A stretch of 64,000 nucleotides of DNA from G963676655 sp963676655 (GCA_963676655.2 CAXXKX010000003.1:4402001-4466000), one strand, 5' to 3'; shown: positions 53,834 through 62,863, counted from the stretch's first letter. Notes: a model not told the origin generated them from the sequence alone. A program made the numbers and translations.

Positions 53834-55159
53834 TCAATTACATGGCGGAACAGGTTTAGCCAGCCCAAGTTGCCCTTTATCCCATTTACGGAAAAATTTG
53901 ATAAAGTCTCTGGCCATGCTGTGTCCCATCAGAGGTTCGTTAAAGATTTTCTTCGGGCCTTTTATTTGATTATAGGCGGCATAAACTGAGCTGGGGGAAC
54001 AGGTCCGGTCGATAAATCCGACACTGACGATTGTCGGGACGGTTATTCTCCGGGCAAAATTGACCGCATCGAAGTATCCGCTCATTTTCAAACATTCCTC
54101 TTGCTTCTTGTAGCTGATAAGCAGTTTGGGCCAACCCGGCATTCGGTTTTTGAGGTAGCCGCCATGGTCACACAGGGCGGGGACGTTGGAAATTGCCGCG
54201 GTCAGGTGCTTGTTGAGGCCGGTCAGGATCAGGGCGTGAGCCCCGCCCTGGCTGCTGCCGTAGATGACAAAGTGTTTCTTGTCGAATTCCGGTCGGGAGG
54301 CCACATAATCTATTGCCCGGCTGATGCCCAGAATTGATTTCTTGAAGAAAAACCGGTCCCGGTCGGGAGCGCCTTGAAGACAATAAACTTTTTTCTTGTT
54401 TAACGCTTTATACTTTGCCAGCAGTTCCTGTCTGGAAACATAAGGATCGTAGCTGTGAACATTCATCAAAAGGGCAATTACTCCGGTCTTTCCCCAGGTG
54501 CTTACCCAGGTCGGGGTGTTGTAGCCGGGGCCGGCTCCGGGAACCGAGACGATAGCCGGGTACAGGCCTTTTCCTTTCGGAATTGACAAAAAACCATAAA
54601 TACGGGTATTGCTGATATTGGCGAAACTGATTTTATATGTCGTTTGCTTGTCATCAGAGTATTTCTTCAATTCATCAAGTTTGACATCCAGCGGCAGCTT
54701 GGCCAACTGTTCACGGGCGTTTTTCCAGAATTCATCAAAATCCGGTGGTTCAGGAGTGCCGGGAGTGATTTTCAGAGGGTCATACCCTGCGGCTCCAAGG
54801 CCGAAATAGGATTTTTTATCGAGGTTGAAATTACAGCGCATACGCAGAAATCCCGGCTCTTCAAGTGTTCCTGAGATGGTTAACGGGTTGAAGTCCGCAA
54901 GGTCATATAACTTTTTATCGAGCTCTTTCAACCCGTCTAAAGTCAGAATAACTTCAGCTTGCCCCTGCTTGATAAGTTGTCCCTTGTCGTCTTTGATTGA
55001 AACTGAAAACTTTGCTTGTTCACCGCATTTGTAAAGAGCGTCAGGGCGGTCGGTTGACACTGTGATAACAACCGGTTTTACCTTTTTTGCGGCGGCATTT
55101 AAAGTTGATGCCAAACATCCTGCGATTGCGCAGATTACAATCAGTCTTGTCAGAATCAT
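53834..55159 (-). CDS. Secreted acetyl xylan esterase-like hydrolase (AXE1/CE7 type)
   Basis: 441 residues with a signal peptide (RLIVICAIAGCLASTLNA). An Ig-like beta domain of about 110 residues (VSTDRPDALYKCGEQAKFSVSI) precedes the hydrolase. PDFDEFWKNAREQLAKLPL, typical of CE7, introduces the catalytic domain. The nucleophile is the Ser of YGSSQGGA near residue 303 and the likely His is in MGHSMARD near 415; VGFIDRTCSPSSVYAAYN carries the Asp. CE7 enzymes remove acetyl groups from xylan oligosaccharides and cephalosporins. It lies 57 bases after another esterase gene on the same strand. Confidence 0.88.
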   Translation of the reverse strand: MILTRLIVICAIAGCLASTLNAAAKKVKPVVITVSTDRPDALYKCGEQAKFSVSIKDDKGQLIKQGQAEVILTLDGLKELDKKLYDLADFNPLTISGTLEEPGFLRMRCNFNLDKKSYFGLGAAGYDPLKITPGTPEPPDFDEFWKNAREQLAKLPLDVKLDELKKYSDDKQTTYKISFANISNTRIYGFLSIPKGKGLYPAIVSVPGAGPGYNTPTWVSTWGKTGVIALLMNVHSYDPYVSRQELLAKYKALNKKKVYCLQGAPDRDRFFFKKSILGISRAIDYVASRPEFDKKHFVIYGSSQGGAHALILTGLNKHLTAAISNVPALCDHGGYLKNRMPGWPKLLISYKKQEECLKMSGYFDAVNFARRITVPTIVSVGFIDRTCSPSSVYAAYNQIKGPKKIFNEPLMGHSMARDFIKFFRKWDKGQLGLAKPVPPCN

Positions 55160-55216
55160 TTTCTTCTCCGTTTATTTTGGGTTTATATTGAGTATGTAAT
55201 TTCAGTTGGGCGTTTA

Positions 55217-56275
55217 TTAAAGAAAACGGTTGAACCATTGGATGGCTGCATCATGATCAACAGCGTGTCCGCCGTCAAATTTGTGAATGCAGAGTTGCTC
55301 AGGAACCCCGGCGGCGCGATACGCGTTCTTTGTGACTTCCAGTTCCGGTGTAGAGTATTCCTCAATGATCAACGGATCTTTCAAGCCCCATTGCAGCATT
55401 AGCGGACGTGGCGCGATTGCGGCGAACACATCTGCGGTATCGGCATCGGGCATCAGGCCCGGCAGGATTTGCGCACCGCAGGCCCCGCTTCTCAGTGTCA
55501 GCCGGTCGAGGAAGGTGTTGCATGAGCCGCTGACAACGGCGGCTTTTATTCGCTGGTCCAGCGCGGTAGTGAACATGGTCATTCGGCCGCCCTGGCTAAG
55601 TCCGACCATGCCGATACGGTCAGGGGCAACATTCTTATATTTGCTTAAAACGGTTATTGCCTGTCTGATCTCAGCTATTTTCAAGGCCATCAGGTTGATG
55701 TTGAAAAGCTGGAGAAAGACTTCGACCATGTCGCATTTGTCACGCCTGCCGGGGCGTTCGATTATTTCGCGTTCTCCGAAGTTGAACAGGTCTATTGCAA
55801 TTACGGTATAGCCGGCTTTCATCATGCTCAGGGAAAAATCGTAATCGCTCTTTTCAATCTCGGCAATCATTTCATCGGAAGACCTTTCGCCGAGAGTCGG
55901 GCGGCGTCCGAACCAGCCGTGTCCGTGTTGACAAACCAGTCCGGCGTTATTGCATATATCCGAGGCCGGTTCCAGGATTGTTGCCGGTATTTTCAGGTTA
56001 TACATCGGATTTCGCCAGGACAGTTCAATTCGCCTGCCGCCGTGCCACTCACATTCAGAGTCGAAAATGACTTTGCCCGGATTTATTTCGGCCGGAATCG
56101 GCTGATCCGCTAATCCTGCCAGCCATTGTAGAAAATCCTGCCGCCAGGCTTCAAATTCATCCATCGAGTTACCGGAAAAGCGGCGTTCGCGGGGAAGGGC
56201 GCATAAAGCTTCGATAAATTCGTCTGCACGGAGTGTGCCCGGAAGTGATGAGGAATAATCAGTTTTGAATGCCAT
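55217..56275 (-). CDS. Alpha/beta hydrolase, acetyl esterase-like (dienelactone/CE family)
   Basis: 352 residues from ATG 56275, with AAGGAGG six bases upstream; the frame extends to 56344 without support. No signal peptide. The fold is indicated by GLVCQHGHGWFGRRP, VIAIDLFNFGERE and the nucleophile GLSQGGRMT near residue 228. The Asp is in LKDPLI, and the His in DGGHAVDHDAA near the end. This family (abhydrolase_7, CE15/CE7-like) contains cytoplasmic deacetylases of xylan and pectin degraders. With the secreted CE7-like esterase downstream it forms a two-gene deacetylation unit. The exact substrate is unknown. Confidence 0.86.
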   Translation of the reverse strand: MAFKTDYSSSLPGTLRADEFIEALCALPRERRFSGNSMDEFEAWRQDFLQWLAGLADQPIPAEINPGKVIFDSECEWHGGRRIELSWRNPMYNLKIPATILEPASDICNNAGLVCQHGHGWFGRRPTLGERSSDEMIAEIEKSDYDFSLSMMKAGYTVIAIDLFNFGEREIIERPGRRDKCDMVEVFLQLFNINLMALKIAEIRQAITVLSKYKNVAPDRIGMVGLSQGGRMTMFTTALDQRIKAAVVSGSCNTFLDRLTLRSGACGAQILPGLMPDADTADVFAAIAPRPLMLQWGLKDPLIIEEYSTPELEVTKNAYRAAGVPEQLCIHKFDGGHAVDHDAAIQWFNRFL

Positions 56276-56342
56276 TTTGCCTCCTTGATTAAGGAAATTA
56301 AACTCATGCAAAACATTAATTTTGCAAGAGAGTTGAAAGAAC

Positions 56343-56453
56343 AAGGTTGAAAGTTCTATTAAAGAGGAATGCTGCCCTTTTTATCCTCTTTAATTAATAC
56401 ATAAAAAAGTAAATAATTATATTCCTTCTACTTTCAACTTTCAACCTTCAACT
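56343..56453. repeat. Nested inverted repeats with heptamer run
   Basis: The outer arms AAGGTTGAAAGT (56343-56354) and ACTTTCAACCTT (56437-56448) are perfect inverted repeats. An inner pair ATTAAAGAGGA (56358-56368) and TCCTCTTTAAT (56384-56394) is also perfect. The right arm lies in three heptamers TTCAACT, TTCAACC, TTCAACT (56433-56453). The remaining 56454-56609 gap is AT-rich with the YihY promoter. It may be a small non-autonomous element or a transcription terminator with unusual arms. Confidence 0.6.
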
Positions 56454-56541
56454 TGCGTGTGAAATCTTGTATTTTGCACGACTCTATAAGAAAATATGCT
56501 GTTAATCTGTATAAACTATAGTTTTTTTTTATTCTTACAAG

Positions 56542-56570
56542 TTGCCAAAGCGCCAATTATATACTAAATT
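56542..56570 (+). promoter_or_regulatory. Promoter of the YihY-family gene
   Basis: TTGCCA (56542-56547) and TAAATT (56565-56570) are spaced by 17 bases, 40 bases upstream of ATG 56610. Confidence 0.5.
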
Positions 56571-56609
56571 CATATATAAGATGATTTTCAATGAAATAAG
56601 GATACGAAT

Positions 56610-57953
56610 ATGGTTAATGAATATTATTCCAGGGGGAAAAAATTCATTCTGCATGATCTGTGGCATAACAGTTTTCATGAGTTGAATACCAGCCGGAAAA
56701 TTCTGGTGCATACACTCCAGGTGATTGTGCTTTCAGTGCGTGAAACAATCAAGGACAAATGTCAGTTGCGGGCCTCCGCGTTGACATTTTATTCAATGTT
56801 ATCGATCGTCCCGGTTGCAGCGCTGTTGTTCGCGGTTGCCAAAGGATTTGGTATGGAAAAGGACCTCCGCCAGGAACTGCTCAACCAGTTTGCTGAAAAT
56901 ACTGAAGTTGTCGCTGTTATCGAAATGGTTTTCGGTTTTGCGGAAAGCATGCTCAAAAATACTCGCGGCGGCATGCTGGCCGGAATCGGGGTCCTGGTAC
57001 TGCTTTGGACGATCGTTAAAGTTGTCGGTAACGTTGAACATTCTTTCAACGATATCTGGGGGATTAAGCATCCTCGCAGTATGATCAGGAAATTTACTGA
57101 TTATATTTCCGCTTTGATTGTTTTTCCGATACTGCTTATTTTATCCAGCAGTCTGACTGTAACTATGGCGACCAAGGCGGGGGAAATTATTAACAAGTTT
57201 GGATTGGGGACAATTGGCGGTCCGTTGCTCGAAGTTGCGATGAAACTGGTGCCGTTTGTAACCGCCTGGTTGTTGTTTACCGCGGTTTATATATTTATTC
57301 CAAATACCAAGGTGCGGATTCTTTCAGCTTTGAAAGCCGGGATTGTGGCCGGAACGGCGTTTCAACTCTGGCAGATTATATGTGTGCTGCTTCAGGTCGG
57401 GGTGTCGAGATATAATGCGATATACGGCAGTTTCTCCGCCTTGCCGATTTTTATGATCTGGCTGCAATGGTCGTGGTTGATTGTACTGCTGGGAGCTGAA
57501 ATAGCGTATGTTACCCAGAACTTTGAAAATTTGTCCACAGAACGGACTGTGCCGCGTTTGAATTCACTGGAACAGCGGAACTTTGGTTTGCTGGCCACTT
57601 TACATGTGGTACGGCATTTTTGTGCTCACAAACCGCCCATGACGATTCGGGAGGTTTCATTAGCCTGCGGTCTGCCGTACCGGATCACTTCTATATTGCT
57701 GGCTGAGCTTGAATCGGTCGAGGTGCTTGACCGGGTGGCAATTGATGATTTTGACAAGGAATTCGGCTATCGCCCGGCAGTTCCGCTGCATGAACTGACC
57801 GTTGGCTATGTTGTCGAGCGTTTAGACCACGTCGGCGGGGATCGGGTAACATTGCCGGAAGATCCGGAAACTGACCGTCTGAAGCAGGCAATCACTTCGC
57901 TTTACGGGGATTTACTCAATGCCGGAAACGATGTGAAACTGGTTGATTTATAA
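56610..57953 (+). CDS. YihY/BrkB family membrane protein with winged-helix tail
   Basis: 447 residues. The YihY/BrkB (formerly ribonuclease BN) core is seen in LRASALTFYSMLSIVPVAALLFAVAKG, LWTIVKVVGNVEHSFNDIWG and FSALPIFMIWLQWSWLIVLLGAE with six membrane helices in the first 320 residues. The last 125 residues (FGLLATLHVVRHF, REVSLACGLPYRITSILLAELESVEVLDRV) resemble a winged-helix domain, an uncommon extension. The family is of uncertain function, perhaps a transporter. It converges on the channel gene, with only 6 bases between stops. Confidence 0.92.
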   Translation: MVNEYYSRGKKFILHDLWHNSFHELNTSRKILVHTLQVIVLSVRETIKDKCQLRASALTFYSMLSIVPVAALLFAVAKGFGMEKDLRQELLNQFAENTEVVAVIEMVFGFAESMLKNTRGGMLAGIGVLVLLWTIVKVVGNVEHSFNDIWGIKHPRSMIRKFTDYISALIVFPILLILSSSLTVTMATKAGEIINKFGLGTIGGPLLEVAMKLVPFVTAWLLFTAVYIFIPNTKVRILSALKAGIVAGTAFQLWQIICVLLQVGVSRYNAIYGSFSALPIFMIWLQWSWLIVLLGAEIAYVTQNFENLSTERTVPRLNSLEQRNFGLLATLHVVRHFCAHKPPMTIREVSLACGLPYRITSILLAELESVEVLDRVAIDDFDKEFGYRPAVPLHELTVGYVVERLDHVGGDRVTLPEDPETDRLKQAITSLYGDLLNAGNDVKLVDL

Positions 57954-57959
57954 TTCAGA

Positions 57960-58670
57960 TTAATCCTCATTAAGTTCAACATTCAAATCTTCCCGGTTTT
58001 TTTCAGTCGTGTATAAGCCGACTAATCTGGCGACCAGACAGGCAATATATAGCTGTCCGAAGACTGTTTCCTGTACGCAAAGCATTTTGGCCAGACGCGA
58101 TACCGGCAGGATATCGCCATAGCCCAGAGTTGAGATGGTGACGAAACTCAGGTATATAAAATTCAGAACTCTTATACTGTTCAAACTCTGTCCCGTGTTA
58201 CTGATGTCTTTTAGTTCGGCAATTGAAAAAGATCCGGGAGCGAGGTCTTCAACCAGCATGAACGCGAATGCCCAGACAAAACCGATCAGGATATAAGCAC
58301 ATGCGGAGCCTAGAACCGCGTTTGCGTCGACTTTTTTGGTCTGGAAAATTTTGATTAGGATAACTACCGCAATATATGCGAAAAAGGCGCCGAAAGCTAT
58401 TCTGTTTAACATCATAGTAGTGGTTGTCCGGGGAACAACAATATGACTCCAGCACATCAGTAACGCTATTGATCCGAAGCAAATTGCTTTTACTGAAACC
58501 CTCCGGCTGCTTCCGGATGCCAATACTCCCAGAAACATAATAATTGAGAGGTAAATTGTTACAATAAGCCCGCTGGTCGCGCTGCTGCTCAAAAACGGAA
58601 TTACCAGGAAAAATCCCAAAAGGACAATCAAAAGCTGCAGGTTTCTGTATTTCAATATCGGATTAGCCAT
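57960..58670 (-). CDS. Potassium-channel-like protein
   Basis: 236 residues from ATG 58670, with AGAGGG seven to eight bases upstream; the frame extends into the 97-bp repeats but the promoter at 58713-58741 excludes that. About seven hydrophobic segments are visible. The last two with the pore loop TISTLGYGDILP give the K+ selectivity signature T-L-G-Y-G-D. The C-terminus is short and acidic (NREDLNVELNED) without an RCK domain. The role is probably ion homeostasis at the inner membrane. It is a single-gene unit between the convergent YihY gene and the repeat array. Confidence 0.88.
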   Translation of the reverse strand: MANPILKYRNLQLLIVLLGFFLVIPFLSSSATSGLIVTIYLSIIMFLGVLASGSSRRVSVKAICFGSIALLMCWSHIVVPRTTTTMMLNRIAFGAFFAYIAVVILIKIFQTKKVDANAVLGSACAYILIGFVWAFAFMLVEDLAPGSFSIAELKDISNTGQSLNSIRVLNFIYLSFVTISTLGYGDILPVSRLAKMLCVQETVFGQLYIACLVARLVGLYTTEKNREDLNVELNED

Positions 58671-58712
58671 AATATTTCCCTCTGAATACTGGAACAAATA
58701 CACGAATAAAAC

Positions 58713-58741
58713 AATATATACCCCGAAATTGAGATTATCAA
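58713..58741 (-). promoter_or_regulatory. Promoter of the channel gene
   Basis: On the minus strand TTGATA (58741-58736) and TATATT (58718-58713) are separated by 17 bases. It lies between the channel start and the 97-bp repeat array, so the array is upstream of the promoter. Confidence 0.6.
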
Positions 58742-58800
58742 TCCGCTTGCGGGATACTTCCGGAAAGTTTGCGGTCAGATTGTAATCAATCAGTCTTTTT

Positions 58801-59830
58801 TCGTGGGACACTCGCCCTCCACAAGACCTTGGACCGGGGCTCTCATCCCTGGAGGGCGAAACTCCGTTGAGCCGGACATGCCGCGCAGACGGGCGGCTCG
58901 AGGGACTCTCGCCCTCCACCAGACCTTGGACCGGGGCACTCATCCCTGGAGGGCGAAACTCCGTTGAGCCGGACATGCTGCGCAGACGGGCGGCTCGTGG
59001 GACTCTCGCCTTCCACAAGACCTTGGACCGGGGCACTCATCCCTGGAGGGCGAAACTCCGTTGAGCCGGACATGCCGCGCAGACGGGCGGCTCGAGGGAC
59101 TCTCGCCCTCCACCAGACCTTGGACCGGGGCACTCATCCCTGGAGGGCGAAACTCCGTTGAGCCGGACATGCCGCGCAGACGGGCGGCTCGAGGGACTCT
59201 CGCCCTCCAGAAGACGTTGGACCAGGTCATTCATCCCTGGAGGGCGAAACTCCGTTGAGCCGGACATGCCGCGCAGATGGGCGGCTCGAGGGACTCTCGC
59301 CCTCCACAAGACCTTGGACCGGGGCACTCATCCCTGGAGGGCGAAACTCCGTTGAGCCGGACATGCCGCGCAGACGGGCGGCTCGAGGGACTCTCGCCCT
59401 CCAGAAGACGTTGGACCAGGTCATTCATCCCTGGAGGGCGAAACTCCGTTGAGCCGGACATGCCGCGCAGACGGGCGGCTCGAGGGACTCTCGCCCTCCA
59501 GAAGACGTTGGACCAGGTCATTCATCCCTGGAGGGCGAAACTCCGTTGAGCCGGACATGCTGCGCAGACGGGCGGCTCGTGGGACTCTCGCCTTCCACAA
59601 GACCTTGGACCGGGGCACTCATCCCTGGAGGGCGAAACTTGCAAACGGGGATGCATATCCCTGCTGTTGAGCCGGACATGCCGCGCAGACGGGCGGCTCG
59701 TGGGACTCTCGCCCTCCACCAGACCTTGGACCGGGGCACTCATCCCTGGAGGGCTAAACTTGCAAACGGGGATGCATATCCCTGCTGTTGAGCCGGACAT
59801 GCCGCGCAGACGGGCGGCTCGTGGGACACT
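58801..59830. repeat. Tandem array of ten 97-bp GC-rich units
   Basis: The segment GGAGGGCGAAACT recurs at 58851, 58948, 59045, 59142, 59239, 59336, 59433, 59530, 59627 and (as GGAGGGCTAAACT) 59748: nine units of 97 bases and one of 121. Each has two inverted repeats, CGCCCTCCA/TGGAGGGCG (28-base loop) and GAGCCG/CGGCTC (19-base loop). At least three sequence variants alternate along the array, for example CACCAGACC, CACAAGACC and CAGAAGACG. The last two junctions carry a 27-base replacement of CCG. As 97 is not a multiple of three, the frames in it change with every copy, so it is very probably not coding. It is much more GC-rich than its AT-rich flanks. Confidence 0.97.
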
Positions 59831-59966
59831 TGCTATTTACATTCGCCCGGATTATTTTGTCCCGAAAGATCGATTTCCGCAAATGATGTTTGATTTGCCC
59901 TGAGAACTAAACGATTACGTTAGATTGCTTGGTTCAGGTAAAATCAAGTATTTTTGCGTTAGCTTA

Positions 59967-60812
59967 TTACCCTTCGGAATCCGGCGTTGACGGCGGCGTT
60001 TCCGGATTGGTGGGCTTGTTGTAGGGGTAGGGCAGGAAATCCAGCTCGTCTTTGCCGGTGGCTATTTCCGCCAGGCAGCTGCCGATAGTATTGATGTAGC
60101 GGAAACTGTCTGATGCCACGGCATAAAGAAACATCATCGAAAGTACATGCTTGACCAGTGATTGGCGGTTCCAGAAAAAAAGATGGATGCTTGGGGGGAG
60201 GGGGGAGCATTTCCAGTCGCGCGCCGGACACAAGGCCATGCCGGAACCATCAACCACATAAAAGCGTTTTCCTGCGGAACCTATTCTGGTGTCCACCTTA
60301 AAACTGGCGGCGGTAATTGCGGCCAGGCAGCACAGTATTACTTCCGACCCGATTCGTTCATCCATTACACTGCCGAGGCAATAATGATCGGCCCGAAACT
60401 GGTCGGGTTGAACCGCGGCGTATTCCTGTTTTCGCATAAAACGCCCCAGCGTTGTCAGTGAAATCGGATTGAATTTTTTTGCCGTTTTAATATGCTTTTT
60501 CCATGATTCGATGATCTCTTCCGGCGGATCGCTGTCGTACCACAGTAAATGAACCCCTAGCAGAATATCGAACAAAGACAAACTGTTATTTCTAACCTGC
60601 TGGGCAAAGTCATGGCGTTGTTTGCGGATTGCGGCAATCACTTGAAGCTGATGAATTCGCTGCCGCACAACCGGGTCGTGACTTTCTTGCAGTTCCTTGA
60701 TCAGTTGAGGCAGTTTATCCTGATATTTCAACAGCTCAGCCAGGACATTGGCTCCGACCAGCGGATTCGAGTCGTCAAGCAGGGATATCAGATGTTTCAG
60801 GTTTTCATCCAT
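59967..60812 (-). CDS. SirB1/transglutaminase-core-like protein with N-terminal helical repeats
   Basis: 281 residues. The first 75 resemble HEAT-type helices (LISLLDDSNPLVGANVLAELL, SHDPVVRQRIHQLQVIAAI). The middle has LTTLGRFMRKQEY and RIGSEVILCCLAAITAA, then GKRFYVVDG, an arrangement similar to the SirB1/Transglut_core2 family (RRGNPISLSLL...GHFLV) but with poor catalytic conservation. The C-terminus is Pro-rich (NKPTNPETPPSTPDSEG). It starts 11 bases after the exonuclease stop. The function is unknown; a non-enzymatic role is possible. Confidence 0.6.
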   Translation of the reverse strand: MDENLKHLISLLDDSNPLVGANVLAELLKYQDKLPQLIKELQESHDPVVRQRIHQLQVIAAIRKQRHDFAQQVRNNSLSLFDILLGVHLLWYDSDPPEEIIESWKKHIKTAKKFNPISLTTLGRFMRKQEYAAVQPDQFRADHYCLGSVMDERIGSEVILCCLAAITAASFKVDTRIGSAGKRFYVVDGSGMALCPARDWKCSPLPPSIHLFFWNRQSLVKHVLSMMFLYAVASDSFRYINTIGSCLAEIATGKDELDFLPYPYNKPTNPETPPSTPDSEG

Positions 60813-60823
60813 AGAGAGATTAT

Positions 60824-61609
60824 TTACTCGCTTTTCTTTTCGGGAAAAATCCCGGACATGGCGTCCTGGGCGATATCTTTGGCGTCATCGGCAAAATCGG
60901 CCCGTATCATCCAGCGCAGAAAACCCGGATTATCAACCGCGATCTGACGCAGTGACGTGCCGGAATTTTTGCCGAAATTGACTACGACTTCATTCCCGGA
61001 CCATTTGAATTTGCCGGTTGAGTCCAGAGCGTCCGGATCGGTTTCGTCACAAAACTCATGCAGAGCGTCAAGGTCTTTAGGGACTTCTTCATATTTATCT
61101 ACTTGAGCCGCCAGCACTTCAAGGGTCGCCAGCGTGTCCGCTTCGGCCCCGTGAGCGCCTTCAAGGTCTTTGTCGCAGTAATATTTGAAGGCCCCGGTCA
61201 ACGTCCGCGGAAACATCTTGCGGAAGATTACGAAGGCATCGATAATGCGCCGAGATTTAACATCAAAGTCCAGTCCGACTCTTTTGAATTCCGCGACCAG
61301 CATCGGGACGTCAAACTTGATCAGGTTATAGCCGGCCAGATCGCAGTTTTCCAGATAAATATATAGATTCTTCGAAATGTCTTTAAAGGTCGGCTCATTT
61401 TCCACGTCTTTATCGTAGATTCCGTGAACCGCCGAGGCTTCCGGCGGGATCGGCATTTCCGGATTTACCCGTCGGGTTTTTACCTGACGGGTGCCGTCCG
61501 GCATTACCTTGACCACCGCAATCTCGACGATCCGGTCGGTTTGAAAATTTACCCCGGTTGTTTCAAGGTCAAAAAATACAAGCGGACGTTCCAGATTCAG
61601 ATTCAACAT
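60824..61609 (-). CDS. DnaQ-like 3'-5' exonuclease (DEDDh)
   Basis: 261 residues. The ExoI motif is FFDLETTG, ExoII is AGYNLIKFDVPML and ExoIII is HGAEADTLATLEV, with His and Asp in the DEDDh order. The C-terminal 90 residues (FGKNSGTSLRQIAVDNPGFLRWMI) form the putative quorum-sensing-regulated/DUF3820 motif that follows such exonucleases in other bacteria. Such proteins trim DNA or RNA ends or act as proofreading-like nucleases. It is in one transcript with galactokinase (13-base gap upstream) and the SirB1-like gene. Confidence 0.92.
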   Translation of the reverse strand: MLNLNLERPLVFFDLETTGVNFQTDRIVEIAVVKVMPDGTRQVKTRRVNPEMPIPPEASAVHGIYDKDVENEPTFKDISKNLYIYLENCDLAGYNLIKFDVPMLVAEFKRVGLDFDVKSRRIIDAFVIFRKMFPRTLTGAFKYYCDKDLEGAHGAEADTLATLEVLAAQVDKYEEVPKDLDALHEFCDETDPDALDSTGKFKWSGNEVVVNFGKNSGTSLRQIAVDNPGFLRWMIRADFADDAKDIAQDAMSGIFPEKKSE

Positions 61610-61622
61610 ATTACCTTCCTTG

Positions 61623-62777
61623 TTATACTTTTACGACGGATGCGCCGTCGCCGATTTCGCAGCAGATTATCTCGCTGTCCTGTCCGGTTTGCAGACGGAA
61701 CGCGGCGTTAAGGCGTTTGCAATACTCTTCCGCGGCTTTATTGCAGACCAGGTGAACGGATATTCCGCCGAAGCCGCCGCCGGATAAGCGTGCCCCGTAA
61801 CAACCTGGAATGGTCTTAGCCTGTTCGATCAGGAAATCCAGTTCAGGACAACTGTTCTCGAAATTCACTCTGGAGCTCTCGTGTGATTCGAACATCAGTT
61901 TACCGAAGGTCTCAATATCGCCTTTTTTCAGCGCGGCGACTCCAGCTGTAACTCGTTCATTTTCGCCGACGACATGTTTGGCCCTTAGATAATCAATATG
62001 GGCAACCAGGTCTTTGGAAGCTTCAAGCATGGTCATCGAAACGTCGCGCAAAGCCTTGACTTCCGGGTATTTTTTCGCCAGTGCCGCCGCGACATTTTCG
62101 CAGCTTTTGCGCCTGACGTTGTAATCGGAATCGGCCAGATTGTGCTTGACCATCGAGTTTGCCACGATCAACATGCAGTCGTCCGGCAGTGGAGCGGTGC
62201 CGATAACTTCGTCGGTCCGGAAATCAGAGTGAATCAACGCGTTGTGCCGGCCGAAAATACTGCTGAACTGGTCGAGCAGGCCGGTTTGGGCGCCAACGTA
62301 ATTATTCTCGCTGCCCTGGCCGATACGAGCCCATTCGGCTTTCGGCAGATCAATGCCGAAGGTTTCGGCGAACGCGAAAGACGCGGCCACTTCAAGCGCG
62401 GCTGAACTGCTCATTCCCGCCGACAAAGGCACCGTACTCAGAATTGCGCCTTGAAACGCGCCGATTTCAATCCCGCGTTTACTCAGCTCGCAGATTACGC
62501 CTTTAATGTAATTTGTCCAGTCTTTCGGGCGCGGCGTGGCGATGTCGTCGAGATTGAATTCGACAACGCTGCCGTCGCGAAAATCGCGCATAGTGCAGTC
62601 GCGTCCTTCGATTGGCGCGATCGCGAACTCTGTGGCCTGGCCGACGGCTGCGCTCAGCACGAAGCCCTCATTGTAATCGGTATGGTTGCCGAGAATTTCA
62701 AGTCGGCCCGGAGCCCGGGATACCGCTACGGGTCTTTTGCCGTAGGCTTCCTCGAACAGTTTTATAATTTCACTCAT
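61623..62777 (-). CDS. galK: Galactokinase
   Basis: 384 residues from ATG 62777, with AAGGA upstream; the longer start at 62840 lies in intergenic sequence. GHMP kinase motifs are clear: GRLEILGNHTDYNEG, PLSAGMSSSAALEV (ATP loop) and GARLSGGGFGGI. The catalytic base is the Asp of GLLDQFSS. In standard galactokinases the first motif reads GEHTDYN; here it is GNHTDYN, replacing the Glu that contacts the sugar 6-hydroxyl. It may phosphorylate galactose at C1 for the Leloir route or a related sugar. A sugar mutarotase-like gene lies 101 bases upstream. Confidence 0.86.
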   Translation of the reverse strand: MSEIIKLFEEAYGKRPVAVSRAPGRLEILGNHTDYNEGFVLSAAVGQATEFAIAPIEGRDCTMRDFRDGSVVEFNLDDIATPRPKDWTNYIKGVICELSKRGIEIGAFQGAILSTVPLSAGMSSSAALEVAASFAFAETFGIDLPKAEWARIGQGSENNYVGAQTGLLDQFSSIFGRHNALIHSDFRTDEVIGTAPLPDDCMLIVANSMVKHNLADSDYNVRRKSCENVAAALAKKYPEVKALRDVSMTMLEASKDLVAHIDYLRAKHVVGENERVTAGVAALKKGDIETFGKLMFESHESSRVNFENSCPELDFLIEQAKTIPGCYGARLSGGGFGGISVHLVCNKAAEEYCKRLNAAFRLQTGQDSEIICCEIGDGASVVKV

Positions 62778-62863
62778 TTTTATTCCTTTTTTGCTGTATA
62801 ATATACTTTCAACGTTGTTCTGCGCAATGCTTGCGCTCAATTCGTTGTTAACTATCTCTAACT

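Noticed and set aside
58671..59036. A longer start for the channel protein that reads into the repeat array
   Set aside because: A 17-spaced promoter at 58713-58741 and a ribosome-binding site before ATG 58670 show that the longer frame is not translated.
58801..59830. Possible CRISPR array
   Set aside because: The whole 97-bp unit is repeated, with no unique spacers between constant repeats, and no cas genes are in the window.
58843..59903. Many open frames of 65-96 codons on both strands across the tandem array
   Set aside because: They arise because each 97-bp copy repeats the same stretch in a new frame. The period is not a multiple of three, there is no ribosome-binding site, and both strands are open equally because of high GC content.
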